Translations under genes and position numbers: made by a program
Shown here: piece by piece, positions 22,318 through 34,384 of the stretch
Layout: each line of letters starts with the position of its first letter
Numbering within the stretch: the stretch's first letter is position 1
From: Pomphorhynchus laevis
Taxonomy: Eukaryota; Acanthocephala; Palaeacanthocephala; Echinorhynchida; Pomphorhynchidae
Direction of reading: 5' to 3'
DNA: 64,000 nucleotides
NCBI GenBank assembly: GCA_012934845.2
Contig: WNNJ02003240.1
Span: 1 to 64,000, forward strand
Notes under the pieces: model-generated
The model's input: the letters and a program-made list of their open reading frames with translations, nothing else
Database searches by the model: none
What the model was told of the DNA's origin: nothing

Positions 22318-23226
22318 TGCTCAAGATGCGTAAGTTCAGAATCAAATAGAATGCAGAGATCATCGGGAGATAGATAGTTAAGAGGAAGTGAAAAGAGTGA
22401 AGAATTGAGTAAGACTGTGCAGAGAATAGGGATATCGAGAAGCTTCCAGGGTAGACTTGGTGTGGATAATGGTAAAGGCGGAGAAGTAGGATGGGGACGA
22501 TTGAGAGTGAGTGACAAGGAAATGATCGGACAAACCAGGATCAGTAATTGACAAGGAGGTATAATCATTGCAGCAGTTAGGAACAGCAATTATGTCGAGA
22601 GCACCGCCGAGAATATGGGTTAAGCTTGTTGAAAGTTATTTATATTTAAAATCAGAAAAAGTATTATTTAAAGTGATAGAGTCAGAGTCAGCCGGGCGAT
22701 CAAGACGAATCTTAAAGTCACCGAGAACAAAAGAAGGAGTATAAGACAATGAACAGTGAGACATAAGATCTGCAAGGTCGTTAAAGAAGATACGTGAGGG
22801 GGCAACTGAACCTGGACGGTATACAATCACAAGTTCCAGAGGGAAAGGAGTTGATAATCTGCATATGAGTAATTCGAACGAGGTGTAACGGATGTTAATG
22901 CTAATTTTACGTAAAGACATTGGGTTACAAGCAATGGCAACTATACCGCCATGGTTAAAAGCAGTAGATGTATGATATGCAATTTGACTTGCTGATTCAA
23001 CTAGATAACAACCAGAGCGACATAGACGACGAATAGCAAGATCGTCGGAGTCAGAGTGCCAGGATTCGTTAATGTAGAGAATATCGATAGATAAATAATC
23101 GAAGATATGGATGAGCATATCAGCATTATGAAGAATGTAGCGAGTGTTGAATAGACTAAGACGAAAAGTATGATTTGGAGCGAGATCGACTAGCGAAGAA
23201 GACAAGGGGGAGAGATGGGACGCCAT
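22318..23226 (-). pseudogene. LINE A' ORF2 endonuclease, 3'-truncated
   Basis: Starts MASHLSPLSSSLVDLAP, as in LINE A, overlapping the ORF1 end by 37 nt (TAG at 23190-23192). Endonuclease blocks include LYINESWHSDSDDLAIRR, IVYRPGSVAPSRIFF and VLGDFKIRLDRP (Asn of DFN changed to Lys). A frame change and truncation end the coding after LCILFDSELTHLE. Here the TC run that broke LINE A reads through in frame. Confidence 0.82.
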
Positions 23227-24627
23227 CGAATTTTTGGCCTTGTGTGTACAACGTGAAAATTTCCGTTGATTTGACGTATAGATAAGGATGACTTGCAGTT
23301 TGTTTCACGTCGATGTTTCTCAATGCGAGCTAAATTGAGCTGGGCAATATCAGAAGGGGAGCGGTCAGGAAAGATACGGCAAGTAGATGAAGTGGTAAGA
23401 AGTTTAAAACGTTGGGAGAGTACAGAAGAGGCATGTGAACTATGTCGGAAAACGATTTTTAAGAGTGGAGGACAGATTATTGGATTTGTTTAAACGAATA
23501 AAGAATACAGGAGCGATATTATTGAAGAGGAATGGGTTATCATCAGGAAGAATGATTGCTAGTTTATACCTGAAAGCAGATACATCATCATCGAGGCGAG
23601 ATCGTAGATAAGCAGATTCGGAAAGCTTTTAGTTTGATATGGTTATACAGCGATCGCGCGAAGGAAAACGATTTCGTGGAAGTGGTGAACGGACAGAGCT
23701 GGTAGGAGTCGAAGCAGATGAGCAGATATAAGTGGAAATGACAGGGGTGCTTGGTAGAGAATTAATATTGGTTGGAGCAAGTGCGACAGGAGCAGGGTGT
23801 TGAATCGGTTGATCAGACATGCGACTGGAGATGATTTTAAATGAAGGATGTAAATTATTTGGAAGTGTTACGTGGGAGTAAGGAGAATTAAGATAGGTTG
23901 GGGCAAGTGTGACAGGAGTAGAGTGTTGAATCAGTTGATTGGAAATGTTACTGGAAATAATTTTGATTGAAGGATGTAGATTTTTGTCAAGTGATACGTT
24001 GGATGTAGAGTAAGGGGAAGTAAGATAGGTTGGAGCATGTGTAACAGTTGTGAAGTGTTGAATCGGTTGATCAGAGATGTTACTGGATATGATTTTTACG
24101 GAATTATGTAAATTATTGAGAAGTGATACGGGAAAGGTAGAGTAAGGGTACGTGAAGAGAATAAAGAAGTTTGAGATTTATTTAGGTTGGGGGATGATTA
24201 GAAAAGAAGATGTACTAGATGAATAGCTTTACCGTTAGCATTGTTAGAATGAAAAGGATAAATGGAAGTTTGGTTCGTAGTTAAACGAGGAGTGTGCGAG
24301 AGAGTAGGTTCAATAATAGGATTATAAGGTGCAAAGTCAGGTGTTGATGCGAGGGAAACATCTAAAGCATTATTGGTCTGAGTGGGCATGTGTGATACAA
24401 AAGTAGAGGCAGGATTACTGTAGTAGTCGTACTGATGTAGAAAAACCGCATGTGAACTGTTTACGTTTATACACCGAGCGGTCGGATATTTTAACACGAA
24501 CAAGTGTCCATACATCACAATCTTTGGAATCGCATCCGACTTCAAAACTGGTATAACCATCATTGCATTTCGATGTGGAAGATTCTTGATCAGGAACAGG
24601 GATCTGAGATCGCGCTTTTTTAGGCAT
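23190..24627 (-). pseudogene. LINE A' ORF1, frameshifted
   Basis: Same start (MPKKARSQIPVPDQ) and zinc-finger cysteines as LINE A ORF1, the same three tandem ~132-bp modules, and the IFPDRSPSDIAQLNLARIE block near 23340-23390. The frame changes between these parts. Confidence 0.78.
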
Positions 24628-24675
24628 GACCTTTTATCGATAGATTGAGCTCAATCCGCGAGCGTAGCGAGCGGA

Positions 24676-24810
24676 GCTGACAGGAATAATCTGAACTGAC
24701 TGGTATAATCTGGAACTGACAGGAATAATCTGGAACTGACAGGAATAATCTGGAACTGACAGGAATAATCTGGAACTGACAGGAATAATCTGGAACTGAC
24801 ATGAATAATT
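24676..24810 (-). repeat. 20-bp tandem array in LINE A' 5' UTR, about 6.7 copies
   Basis: On the plus strand the unit is tgacaggaataatctggaac, the reverse complement of the LINE A unit at 9076-9253. The units here are more uniform than in LINE A. Confidence 0.9.
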
Positions 24811-24949
24811 GTATGTTTATTAGCTCTCAAACTTTTTTTAAGGTGAATGATTATACGTTTAATTTTTATTTTTATAATGCTTATACGTTTAATTTTAATC
24901 TTTTCATTTGCGGATACACAGAGAGAAAATCATTTTTTCATAATTCTTT

Positions 24950-25600
24950 TTAGAAAGACCACAGTTGGAATTTAACCAAAGAGCATGGCGCAAGCGCTGA
25001 AAACGTCGGGGTTAACTTGGCAGAAGGTAATTAAAGATAGTCGTAACTTCCGAATCGAACAGAATGCATAGACCGTAGTAAAAAATATAATTTACTAGAA
25101 GTGAGAACAGTGAAGAATTGAATAAGGCTGCGCTACATAGGGATATCGAGAAGTTTCCAGGGTCGACTTTGAGTAGCTGATTTTGGAGGATAAGATGGAT
25201 GTTGACGAGTAAAGGTGACAAGGAAATGATCGAACAAACCGGGATCAGATACTGGCAAGGATGTATACTGTTGGGAACATCAATTATGCCTAGAGCACCG
25301 TCGAGAATATGAATGTGGCTTGTTAAAAGTAATTTATATTACTTTTAACAAGTTCGTCGCACATCGACAAATGTGCGATGCTACAATGATATGCTTATTT
25401 GAATTCACTGCTTACTTGAATATAATGATTATATTTAATTATATCATATAAACGGCTTTTAAAATTTTGCGAGATTGTCATGATATTCTTTTTTAAAAAA
25501 TGAGATTCAATTAGAAAATTTAACAATACAAATTTAACGTGGCAAATGCTTACAAGCTGCACGCTTACAAGTCCACTAACAAAAATGAAAAAATTAATAA
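24950..25600 (-). mobile_element. A-type LINE fragment: endonuclease end and separate 3' tail
   Basis: 24950-25335 matches the end of the LINE A endonuclease (KVDPGNFSISLCS, LCILFDSEVT) in minus orientation. 25536-25590 matches the LINE A 3' end (agtggacttgtaagcgtgc and gcatttgccacgtta). The RT is missing between them. A 15-bp perfect foldback at 25319-25352 forms the 5' boundary of the endonuclease piece. Confidence 0.75.
25319..25352. repeat. Perfect inverted repeat, 15-bp stem, 4-nt loop
   Basis: CTTGTTAAAAGTAAT, loop TTAT, exact complement. The left arm is LINE sequence (compare 11300-11330 in LINE A). The right arm is an inverted copy of it, placed where similarity to LINE A ends. Confidence 0.9.
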
Positions 25601-26384
25601 ATTTTTATTTTTAAAAATTTAATGAAATCATTCTTTTCGCGCCATAAGCATTACGAGAGGATTCAAATTCTTAAACGTATTCACCAACGCTATTTAACTT
25701 GAAACATTGTTAAAACACGCATGGACATTTTTGAAGATCAGATTTCCAAACCGGAAATACAATTTCTCGAATTGTACATATAAACTTATCGCTTATGGAT
25801 TATTAATGCATATGTATTTAGAAACAAGGATATAACGCATAACGATGGAATGTTTCCCGATAGTTTAGCTATTCATGGATTTTTAAAGATGTTTCTTACA
25901 TCTGGTGTAATGTGCAACGCTTTAAAGGTATGGGATTCTTTTCTCTATTTTTGCTTATCGTGGAAATTTTAAGTATACATAAGACAATAAATGTAACAGA
26001 CTCAAGTAATTGGCCTAAGTTTTTATCTCTTTGCTCAATTTTATTTTGCACATATTTAATAGTTTTTCTCAGATGAGTTTCCTTAATGAATTTCACCACA
26101 ATCCATTTGAAATTTGTATCGACACTTGCAGCTTTCAATTAATTTAATGACGTATCTTACGATGGCGTAACTTTTAATTGCTTATCTTTTAATGGCGTCT
26201 CTTACAGTTTTGTTCGAAAACGTTAAGCCGAATTCCAAAATCAGTACATCTAATTCTAGAATATCTAATTCAGTACATTTCATTCCAGTGCATTAAACTT
26301 CAAAAATATTAAGTCAAATATTAATATCAATATTTGAATCTTTTACAGATCAAAATGTAAATCGGAATAAATTGAAATTACATT
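25601..26384. other. AT-rich spacer
   Basis: No supported gene. The one minus-strand open stretch (25896-26138) is low-complexity and probably chance. Confidence 0.45.
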
Positions 26385-27113
26385 TGTGATGATCACATAT
26401 ACTAATTACTCTTTACTATTGATGTCGGATTATCATTATATACTATGATTGATATATTGTTGAATAAAACTTATTTTGACTTAATCTTACGACAGTGTTT
26501 ATTCAACAATATTGTGTGTTTAAGCTGTTAAAAGTTTTGTTTTATTCGAATTAGTTTTATCGAACATGAGACTGACATATATCTTGTCAGTGATTATGTT
26601 GAAATGCCTACCGAGTAGGAAATGTTTCCATTATTTTACTGAATTAATTATCGCCAAGGCCTTCTGTTCTACACTGGATTGATGCAACATCGCTTTCGGT
26701 AGAGTCTGTGAATAAAATGCTGCTGGTCTCGTTTCTTGACTTAGAACTGCCCCAATCGAATTTTATAAGGCGTTAGTTTCACGTGCTAATGGTAAACTAT
26801 AGCCCATAGACGATAAACCCATAGACGAAATACCATTATTAAGGGATGGTCAGGTATACAATTTCGAAGAAATCGACCAAACGAAAAATGATATCGATGA
26901 TTCTATTGATACCCCGTCAGATACATTACTATTACATTCCAAATGTCGAAGAAGAAAGAAGCCGCAGTATCTCAAGGATTACATCTGCTCTGGGGAAAAC
27001 TGTGATGATCATATATACTAATTACTCTTTACTGCTGATGTTTGATTATCAATCTATATTATGATTGATATATTGTTTTGAATAAAACTTATTTTGGTTT
27101 TAATCTTACGACA
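26385..27113 (+). mobile_element. Broken Gypsy-like LTR retrotransposon fossil
   Basis: Two direct repeats of about 110 bp (26385-26494 and 27001-27113) start TGTGATGATC, end in ACA, contain AATAAA and are roughly 90% alike by eye, as expected of old LTRs. Between them lie a short pol tail (plus strand, ending against the right LTR) and a small RNase H-like piece in the opposite orientation. The element is a heavily deleted and rearranged remnant with several breaks. No target-site duplication was seen. Confidence 0.6.
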
Positions 27114-28434
27114 CCATCTATCTTAATTGATTAATTATAAATCTTGAGATATGAGAACGCATAAAGTCTTCAATTTCAAAATTTTCGTGTTTCTATAATA
27201 CAAGGTTTTGTTGATTATTCAGGCGTTATCGAATCTATAAAGTAAAAAATATTGTCCTTTAGAATGTAACTTGATTTCTTTTAAAATTAAATGTACATTC
27301 TTGAAATATTCTGCACTGTCTTTAAAATCATCGCGTTTAAATTTTTCAATTCTGATTTAAAAATTTTGAATGATTAATTTTGAACTAGTTTTGATTAATT
27401 AAATAATTAATTTTGAATGTGACTGAAAAGTTTTATAAAAATAAGCCACTTGTATCTCTCGTGTGAATAATATATACTATGTCGACCAAATTTAATTTAT
27501 AGCTGTTTGAAGCTAATCTACATTTTATATATAAATAATCTTGATGGTAGCTGGTATATTTTCATAAAACCTATATTTTCATGAAATATCCAATTCATTT
27601 ATGAAATGGGCAAATTGATAGACAATTGTATTTTTATCAACAATTGGTACTCAAAATTGCTTCTTTATATGTAAAACCTTTAATATAATAATATAATGTT
27701 AATCGTCAGATTAAAACATAAAACTACTTTTGTTAGCAAAAATGGTTATTAAAAACATTTTATTATATTTTTGAATTTAAATTTATTATTAAAATTTTTT
27801 ATTGATTAATAATTGATAATTCAAAATTAATTACCAACTTAATTTTCTGTCAAGATATTTTTGCTTGAAAATGTTCAAGTATATAATTTTGATCTTTTTA
27901 TTGATGATAAAAAAGAATCTCAAAATAAAAATTTTTTTCACTTAAATGTTTATTGCTGAGATTCGTTTCCCATTGGAACTACAACTACATTTCCATGCAT
28001 AAGTTAAAACGAGTTTTCCCGGTTATATTGTTAATATAATATTAAGTATGATATTATTAATATAATATTTATAAAATATTAAGGATATTAATTAATATTG
28101 ATTTAAAAAATCATATTTCTGAATGCCAACCTCCTTCGTATATCGAAATATTTCTTTCTACAACTAAATTTATCTGACTATAATGAATCAGCTCAAAGTT
28201 ATGCATATAACACGAGTGGTAGATGGACAAAAAGTTAAACAGGTTTTATATTCTGATTACTAATAATATAAACTAAGCTATTTAAAATTCATAAAGATTT
28301 TCTTAATAACTTAAAATTCAGTTTTATGCCGGTAAATTAATTAGTTGCCAATTCTACGCATCAATTGATTTTCCAACATTATTTTCCTCTAAAAAAATAA
28401 TGTGACAATGAATGTATTTAAAGTTTAAAAAAAG
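27114..28434. other. AT-rich spacer
   Basis: Very AT-rich and without coding signal in any frame. Confidence 0.55.
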
Positions 28435-29121
28435 ATTTATTTTAACGTGGCAAATGCGTGCCAGCGCACGCTTACATGACCACAACAAAACAAAACTGTA
28501 AATCAGGTGTCGAGGTGTGAACGGATGAGGTGTTTGAATGTGATAAAGGAGGAGGCGCGGCGGACGTCGAGAGGGAGTTGATTCCAGGCGAGTGGGGCGG
28601 CGACGAGGAAGGATCGGAGACCGTAGTTGTTGGAGTACTTGGGAACGTGGAGAAGATGGTATGACGGGAACGCAGCGATAGAGAGGTGGGGCAAGTGTCG
28701 TCTAAGTAAGGAAGGTTGATGAACGATGTGGAGCCGACAGCGATGAGACGAAAAGTAACGAGAAGAAGGCGGAGTTTGATGTGGATGTGGATGGTAGGCT
28801 ATAAGAGTTGAGCATGATATGTAGATATGTGGTCAAAGCGACGAAGACGTATGAGCACTTGAACGGCGAAGTTGATGGTGCGTTGTAGGGTTAGGATGAT
28901 GGATTTTGGAGAATAGGGGAAATGCTGAGGCAGTAATCGATTTTAGGGAAAAGAAGCGATGAAAGAAGATACATACAAGAACGGAAATTGATAAAGGGGC
29001 GGATACGGCGGATGTCACGGAGAATTAAGTTAGATGAGCGGAACTTGTCACGGACGAAGGGTTTAAGGGGGATGATCGATGAGGCAAAATATACAGTTGG
29101 AGGAGATATGTTTGGTTTACG
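28435..29121 (-). mobile_element. LINE B-type 3' fragment
   Basis: Minus strand: the RT C-terminal region (FVRDKFRSSNLILRDIRR, FRSCMYLLSSLLFPKIDYC, RSFLVAAPLAWNQLP), then the 3' UTR with a perfect GCGTGC-GCTG-GCACGC hairpin (28456-28471) and an A/T-rich end. It is 5' truncated at about 29121, where a different duplicated sequence begins. It retains the RT segment deleted from LINE B, with frame breaks. Confidence 0.85.
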
Positions 29122-29565
29122 GTTTGAATATGTACTCTGCATTTTTTTAGCAAATCGACTTATTAACATTGTCTTTACGTTAAAAATATTTTCCTTCTAT
29201 GTTTACCTTCTCGTTTTTGTAAAATGCGTATTGAATTTAAGTATCTAAATGAATTACAACACACGAAGCCAACGGATGCTCAATTACATGATCATCTAAT
29301 TAATCTAAAATTTGTAATGACCGATCTAGACAAAGGTCTGCATTAAAGTTTGAATATGTACTCTGCATTTTTTTAGCAAATCGACTTATTAACATTGTCT
29401 TTACGTTAAAAATATTTTCGCTCTATGTTTACCTTCTCGCTTTTGTAAAATGCGTATTGAATTTAAGTATCTAGATGAATTACAAGGCACGAAGCCAACG
29501 GATGCTCAATTACATGACCATCTAATTAATCTAAAATCTGTAATGACCGATCTAGACAAAGGTCT
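29122..29565 (+). repeat. 218-bp direct duplication covering exon 1 of the coiled-coil gene
   Basis: 29122-29339 and 29348-29565 differ at about 8 positions. Each copy contains the ATG and 40-codon exon 1 of the gene at 29450-32019. Only the downstream copy keeps the splice donor; the upstream copy runs into a stop (gcattaa). Confidence 0.9.
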
Positions 29566-32019
29566 AAAGGTAGATGCTATACGGGATTTCACTGTTCTTT
29601 ACTCTATTTGTTTTATAGTTTGTTCAAAGTTTGCAAAAACAATTAAACAAGAAAATTGATTACGGCAAGGCACTGTATCAAGAAAAGGCCACATTAAAAA
29701 GATCTATCTACCGCGAGAACCGTCAGAGTACAGAAAACCTGCTAAAACAAAACATCCTTTTAAATAAATACAAAGATTTATGCCAACTGGTAAGTGCATT
29801 TAAATTCGCAATGAAATATCTTAAACCGTTTTTTTTGTAAATATCATGTAAAACTTTATTGTTTTATGGAAAGGTTTTTATAAACTTAATCTCTATAATT
29901 GTACGTAGCCTTTTTATTCTTAGATAATTAACTTTTAAATATAAATTATATAAAATCTTATAAAACAATTATTTATTATGTATTATTAAATTATTTTTAA
30001 TTTATAAATTATTTATATTTGTGAACTCAGTTATCTGATCGGACACTTAATAACTTAACGTAAATTATTGATCATTTACTTGTAATCAATAGATGATACA
30101 CTAAAACAAAAACTGTAAATTTGTATATATTTAGTTATATTTTTTATAAATTCACATAAACGAAGGAAGTAAATGAGTAAAAAGGTTTTAATCCAAAAGA
30201 CCACTTTATTTTGATATTTCCCGCTATCACCTTCAGGAAATTGTAAACGTTTTCAAACACATTTGCCTATTACGTTTAAAGATTTGTTGTATCTAAATAT
30301 GATAGCAGAAGCTATCGAAATATAGTTACAATTTTGAAATAAAACTGTTTTACCCACTCACTCACTATTATCGTTCTGTAAATTTATAAAAAATAAGAAA
30401 TGAATATTTTTAATTATTAATCGGCCATTGTAAGGAAATCTTCAGTCGATACACAAATTTTTTTTAGTAAGTTTAAGCAACGGTATTAACTGCACATTCA
30501 CACTTGATTTCATCATCTAATGCAAGTTCAACGACGCAAAAATTATTAAGCGCCTAAAGGGCGGCAGAGTTAGCCCTAAGACCTGCTGCCTGTCCGCTTT
30601 GTCATCTGTTTAACTACACCGCGATAATTCGACATGGACGAGGTTTCCTTTAGACAAACTGATAACGATAAATTTGAAAAATAACTATGTCCGATCGATA
30701 ACTTAACTTTAATTATTGATCATTTACTTGTAATCAATAGATGATACACTGTTACAAAAAAAACTTAAATTATATGTATAATCAAACATCCATTTATAAT
30801 TTAAAATGATATATTTCCATTTAATATTTTTATTATATTAAAATGTAATTTAAAAATATCTACTCTATTCACTGCTCAGTGCAATGTTCTTGTTATCGTG
30901 TTATTTTATTGCAATTTTTATTTAGAATTTGGGCTTTCCCAAATATTCTTTTATATCGAAGAAATATAATTATTAAAAAAATTACTAAATGATAATTATA
31001 CATTATTTAGTACAAAATTGATTTTTCAATAATTACAGTATTTTTAAATGCATCATAAGTTGTTAATATAATCATCTAATATTTTTAGATATATATTTAA
31101 ATACCTTATTAGTTATCTTTTATTAACTAATATATGATACAATAATATCGTATAATAACTGGTATATGCTATATATGTAATGTACCAGATATTTAATTTA
31201 AAATATAAAGCATTTTTAATTTATTTTGATTTAGATAAATTAGTAAAGTAACTTTTTATTAATTTTGCAATTAGTAACTCTCAAATAACTTTTAATGTTA
31301 AATATTTTTTTTGTCTGTATTGAATACGTTAACTTTTTAATTCAAAGATGAGAGTAAGAGAAAAAAGTGCGTTGAATCAAGAAGACTACGAGCTTCAATT
31401 GCTAAATCGATTGCAATTTGTTAAAGTCAGTTGGATTTATCATAATTTATCTTATTGTGCCTATATTAGCTATTTGCTGAGAGAGTTAAAGTCGCAAAAT
31501 CGGCCGCACTTTCAATGGAGACGGCAAATGAACAATTAAAGGTTAGCAAACGTTTACTAAACGCTAAGACAAAAGTTTGTAGGAACATGAAGACATTGAA
31601 AATTCAATAAATGTACTAAGATCACACGTTGAAGAAGAAAAATTGAAAAATAAAAAATTATCAAATGAGCTTGAACGCTGTGATAGATTATTTGATGATC
31701 ACTGTAATAGAGCAAGGCAAATAAGGTAAGCTCTAAGGCTCTTAATGAATATTTACTTAATGAGACTATTATTTTGCTTCTTGAAACGTTGCCATCCAAC
31801 AATGGAGCGTACGAAAAAAATATTCTTTGTATCATATTCAAAAGTCTACAATGAAGTTTTCCATAAACTTACTGGAGTTTTCATTATAGAGGAGTTGCTT
31901 CTGACATTAGAACTATTTTAGAAATTCTATCGTTCACCATTTGCAATAAGTGTCCAAGATACCGTAACCTGATTTTTCATGTGGTTGCGCAGTCTGCGAT
32001 ACCACATGGAGGTTACTAA
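29450..32019 (+). CDS. Unrecognised coiled-coil protein, six-exon model with very short introns
   Basis: Proposed exons: 29450-29569, 29619-29789, 31348-31425, 31470-31541, 31583-31725 and 31890-32019. They sum to 711 coding nt plus a stop (237 aa). All junctions are GT-AG and the frame is kept throughout. Three introns are 49, 44 and 41 bp; the 41-bp one contains a TACTAAA branch-like sequence. The peptide is rich in K, E, L, Q and N with heptad-like segments (LQKQLNKKIDYGKALYQEK, LFAERVKVAKSAALSMETAN, EEEKLKNKKLSNELERCD), suggesting a structural coiled coil. I do not recognise the family. The long third intron (29790-31347) holds repeats; the last exon and the link across that intron are the least certain parts. 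Confidence 0.5.
30055..30750. repeat. Repeats inside the long intron
   Basis: A roughly 60-bp sequence (taacttaacgtaaattattg and acttgtaatcaatagatgat) occurs at about 30055-30110 and again at 30690-30750. Between them, 30165-30372 has imperfect terminal inverted repeats (near gagtaaaaaggttttaat and aaaactgttttacccactca) and internal inverted blocks sharing gatagc and gaaatat, so it resembles a foldback or MITE. A GC-richer stretch at 30540-30650 is unexplained. Confidence 0.5.
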
Positions 32020-33316
32020 ACCTAATGGATTAAATAATCGTTATTTAATGACGGGACATATACAGGTCCCGTCATTGTTGGGCCACATACATGCTCATGA
32101 CGTATTTCTTCTGATGAAATTTGATTATCTGGTGTATCTTATTCTAATACAAAGCATAATGTTTATTATCCATATATAATGTTTTCATCTAAATATTTAT
32201 AATAATATTTTGTTGATGTATAATTTTCAAACTTGCTTAAAAATTAGCAGAAAAATAATGCCGTATCAAGAATAAATCGTTTTAATATTTCTGAAAGAGG
32301 TCATATTACCGTAAAATCAAAGTCCACAAGTCAATAATAACTTGTCAGTAGAACAAATAAGATCAGATAACTGAGTCGACGTATTTTATACGATATATAA
32401 ATAGAAATAAAGATAAATAATAAATAATAATATAAGGTTTTATATAATTTATATTTATATCAAGTTAAAATTTAATATTTTATTTTAAATAAAAGTCAAT
32501 TTTTATGAATTGACTAATAAATAGCATACGATGTATTAGAATAAGGATAAATAAATATTAAATATTAATATTTATTTGTTAATAATATGTTTATTTGACT
32601 TCATAAATCAAATCAGCTAACTGAGTCTACGTATTTAATATAATTATAAAATAAACAAAACATAATAATGCTAAATCAAAATTTAATAATTAAATAATAA
32701 AATAAATAATTGTTTTTAGATTTTCTATAATTTAAATCAAGTTAAAATAAAAAATTGAAATTTAAAATAAACGTCATTTTTATGAATTGACTAATAAATA
32801 ACAGACGTTGTATCAGAATAAGGATTAGAGGTCATCAGGAGGAACTGCTATGCTATCAGGTTTCGGCCCCTAACTCCTCTACCCAACATAGCAGCGAGGC
32901 CAAATACATGCTAATGATGTATTTCCTCTGATAAAACTATCTAGTATCTTATTCTAATACAAAGTATATTATTTATTATCCATCCATGAAAATTTGCAGC
33001 AATCAAATTGACAGCAATCAAACAAAATAAATCATATCAGATAACACAGTCTACGTATTTTGTATTATAATGATAATTATATATAAATAATGATAATTAT
33101 AATCAAATAATGATAATTATAAATAATAATAAATAATTATAAGATGTTATACAATTTATATTTATATCAAGTTAAAATATAAAATTGAAATTTGAAAGAA
33201 AATACAATTTTTCTGAATTGACTAATAAATCTCATACGATGTATAAGAATAAGAATTTTAGGTCATCAGAAGGAACTGCTATGTTATCAGATTTCGACTG
33301 TTATTTCTCGACCCAA
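32020..33316 (+). repeat. Structured repeat family, cluster 1
   Basis: Successive units contain atcagataactgagtctacg-like, gaattgactaataaata and tgtatcagaataaggatta blocks, and the core aggtcatcaggaggaactgc...gccaaatacatgctaatg...ttcctctgat. The best copy is about 32780-32985. Left and right ends are imperfect inverted repeats (GTATCAGAATAAG at 32810 with CTTATTCTAATAC at 32948). Inside lie stems CTGCTATG/CATAGCAG and AATACAT/ATGTATT. The copy at 32036-32176 abuts the end of the coiled-coil gene and has a different central hairpin (32047-32076). Confidence 0.75.
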
Positions 33317-33891
33317 GTGATTAAAAACGAAAACGGTTTACGGATTTAATAACTTATTGGATAGCTTTTGTTTTACAAACATGTTTTAGTGTATAAAGCA
33401 ACTAATAGAACATATATGATATGTTCTTTATGCGTCTCTGTGTTAATCCTTTGTAAACATCTACAATAATTCGACTTGGAAATCAACACGTTAGACTCTA
33501 ATAGTATTTAACACATGTGTATACAAAGGCAATTGGCTCGATTCTAACACTCATAAAAAAGAGGGTTTCGCCTCATGGATATAATGACAAGCTTATTGTG
33601 ATGAGGCCAGCTTATATTGTACATTTCGTGTGTTACGAGGTCAGCTCATATGTTACATGCTTATTAATTTGGAAAACATCGATGTTTTAATTTATTATAA
33701 TTTTTAGTAACTCTTATTTATTAACTATAGAATAAATTAAATATAAATTAATTTTATTAACATTTTGTTTTAATAATTTATGTTGTTAAAATTTAGAAAT
33801 ATTAAAGAAATGTCAAACATATTCTAAATAGCCTCGTTGTTGTCTGATTCAATATTGATGGTTGATCGTCGCTATCAAGGTGAATTCTGTA
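33317..33891. other. AT-rich spacer
   Basis: No gene seen. Confidence 0.5.
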
Positions 33892-34340
33892 TCATAGCAT
33901 TTTAAGTGCATTAGTTGATGATGCATGCAAAGATACCGGCTTCGACACGCTCTCTAAGGGATCATTTGATGATGATCGTTTTGTCATTGACGCTTTTCGA
34001 AGATTGAAAGTTTTGTTGCGAATCTGCTCAAGCAAATCCTCTTTAAATTTATTGTCCCTATGCGGCAATTGGTCCTTCTCCTCTCGCTTGATGGTAGTTT
34101 CGTTTTCACTATCAAAATTGATCATACTATTGGGAGATGGAGGAAGTTCGTCGATATGTAAAGAGTCATGTACATTCAATGATTGTTTTGACTGATCGAT
34201 GTTATTTAAGCTGTACTGGGTTGATATCATTGTCTTATCAGTGATCGACAATTTACTTGGTTCAAGGGATATAACTGAATATGGCGTTTCTTCGTCATTT
34301 AAAGATTTGGATTCCGACCTTCAAAAACATCTATATTGTC
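33892..34340 (-). CDS. Last exon or fragment of a protein with a WH2-like motif
   Basis: A minus-strand open frame of about 149 codons, from RSESKSLNDEETPYSV through SPNSMINFDSENETTIK to a stop at 33892. The segment LLEQIRNKTFNLRKA resembles an actin-binding WH2 motif (L-L-x-x-I-R...F-x-L-R). The rest is polar and likely disordered. No full domain identifies the protein. There is no clear start, so it may be a 3' exon. A degenerate duplicate lies just upstream at 34385-34715. WH2 is a tentative reading. Confidence 0.4.
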
Positions 34341-34384
34341 ATTTGCGAATTTCGAATACCGCGCAGTAAGTGAATAGCAGCATC

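Larger units (their letters stand above)
22302..24830 (-). mobile_element. LINE A', 5' half of an A-type element
   Basis: Minus strand: a 20-bp array (24810-24676), ORF1 (24627-23190) and the ORF2 endonuclease (23226 to about 22318). The copy stops near 22318 and has no RT or 3' UTR, the reverse of normal 5' truncation, so the 3' half was probably lost after insertion. Confidence 0.88.

Noticed and set aside
30540-30650. Possible tRNA or SINE head in a GC-richer patch
   Set aside because: No cloverleaf with proper T-arm (GTTCRANNC) and acceptor pairing could be drawn on either strand.
32780-32985. CTGATGA words in the structured repeat suggesting a hammerhead ribozyme
   Set aside because: No GAAA element lies at the right place on either strand; the words simply form one arm of an inverted repeat.
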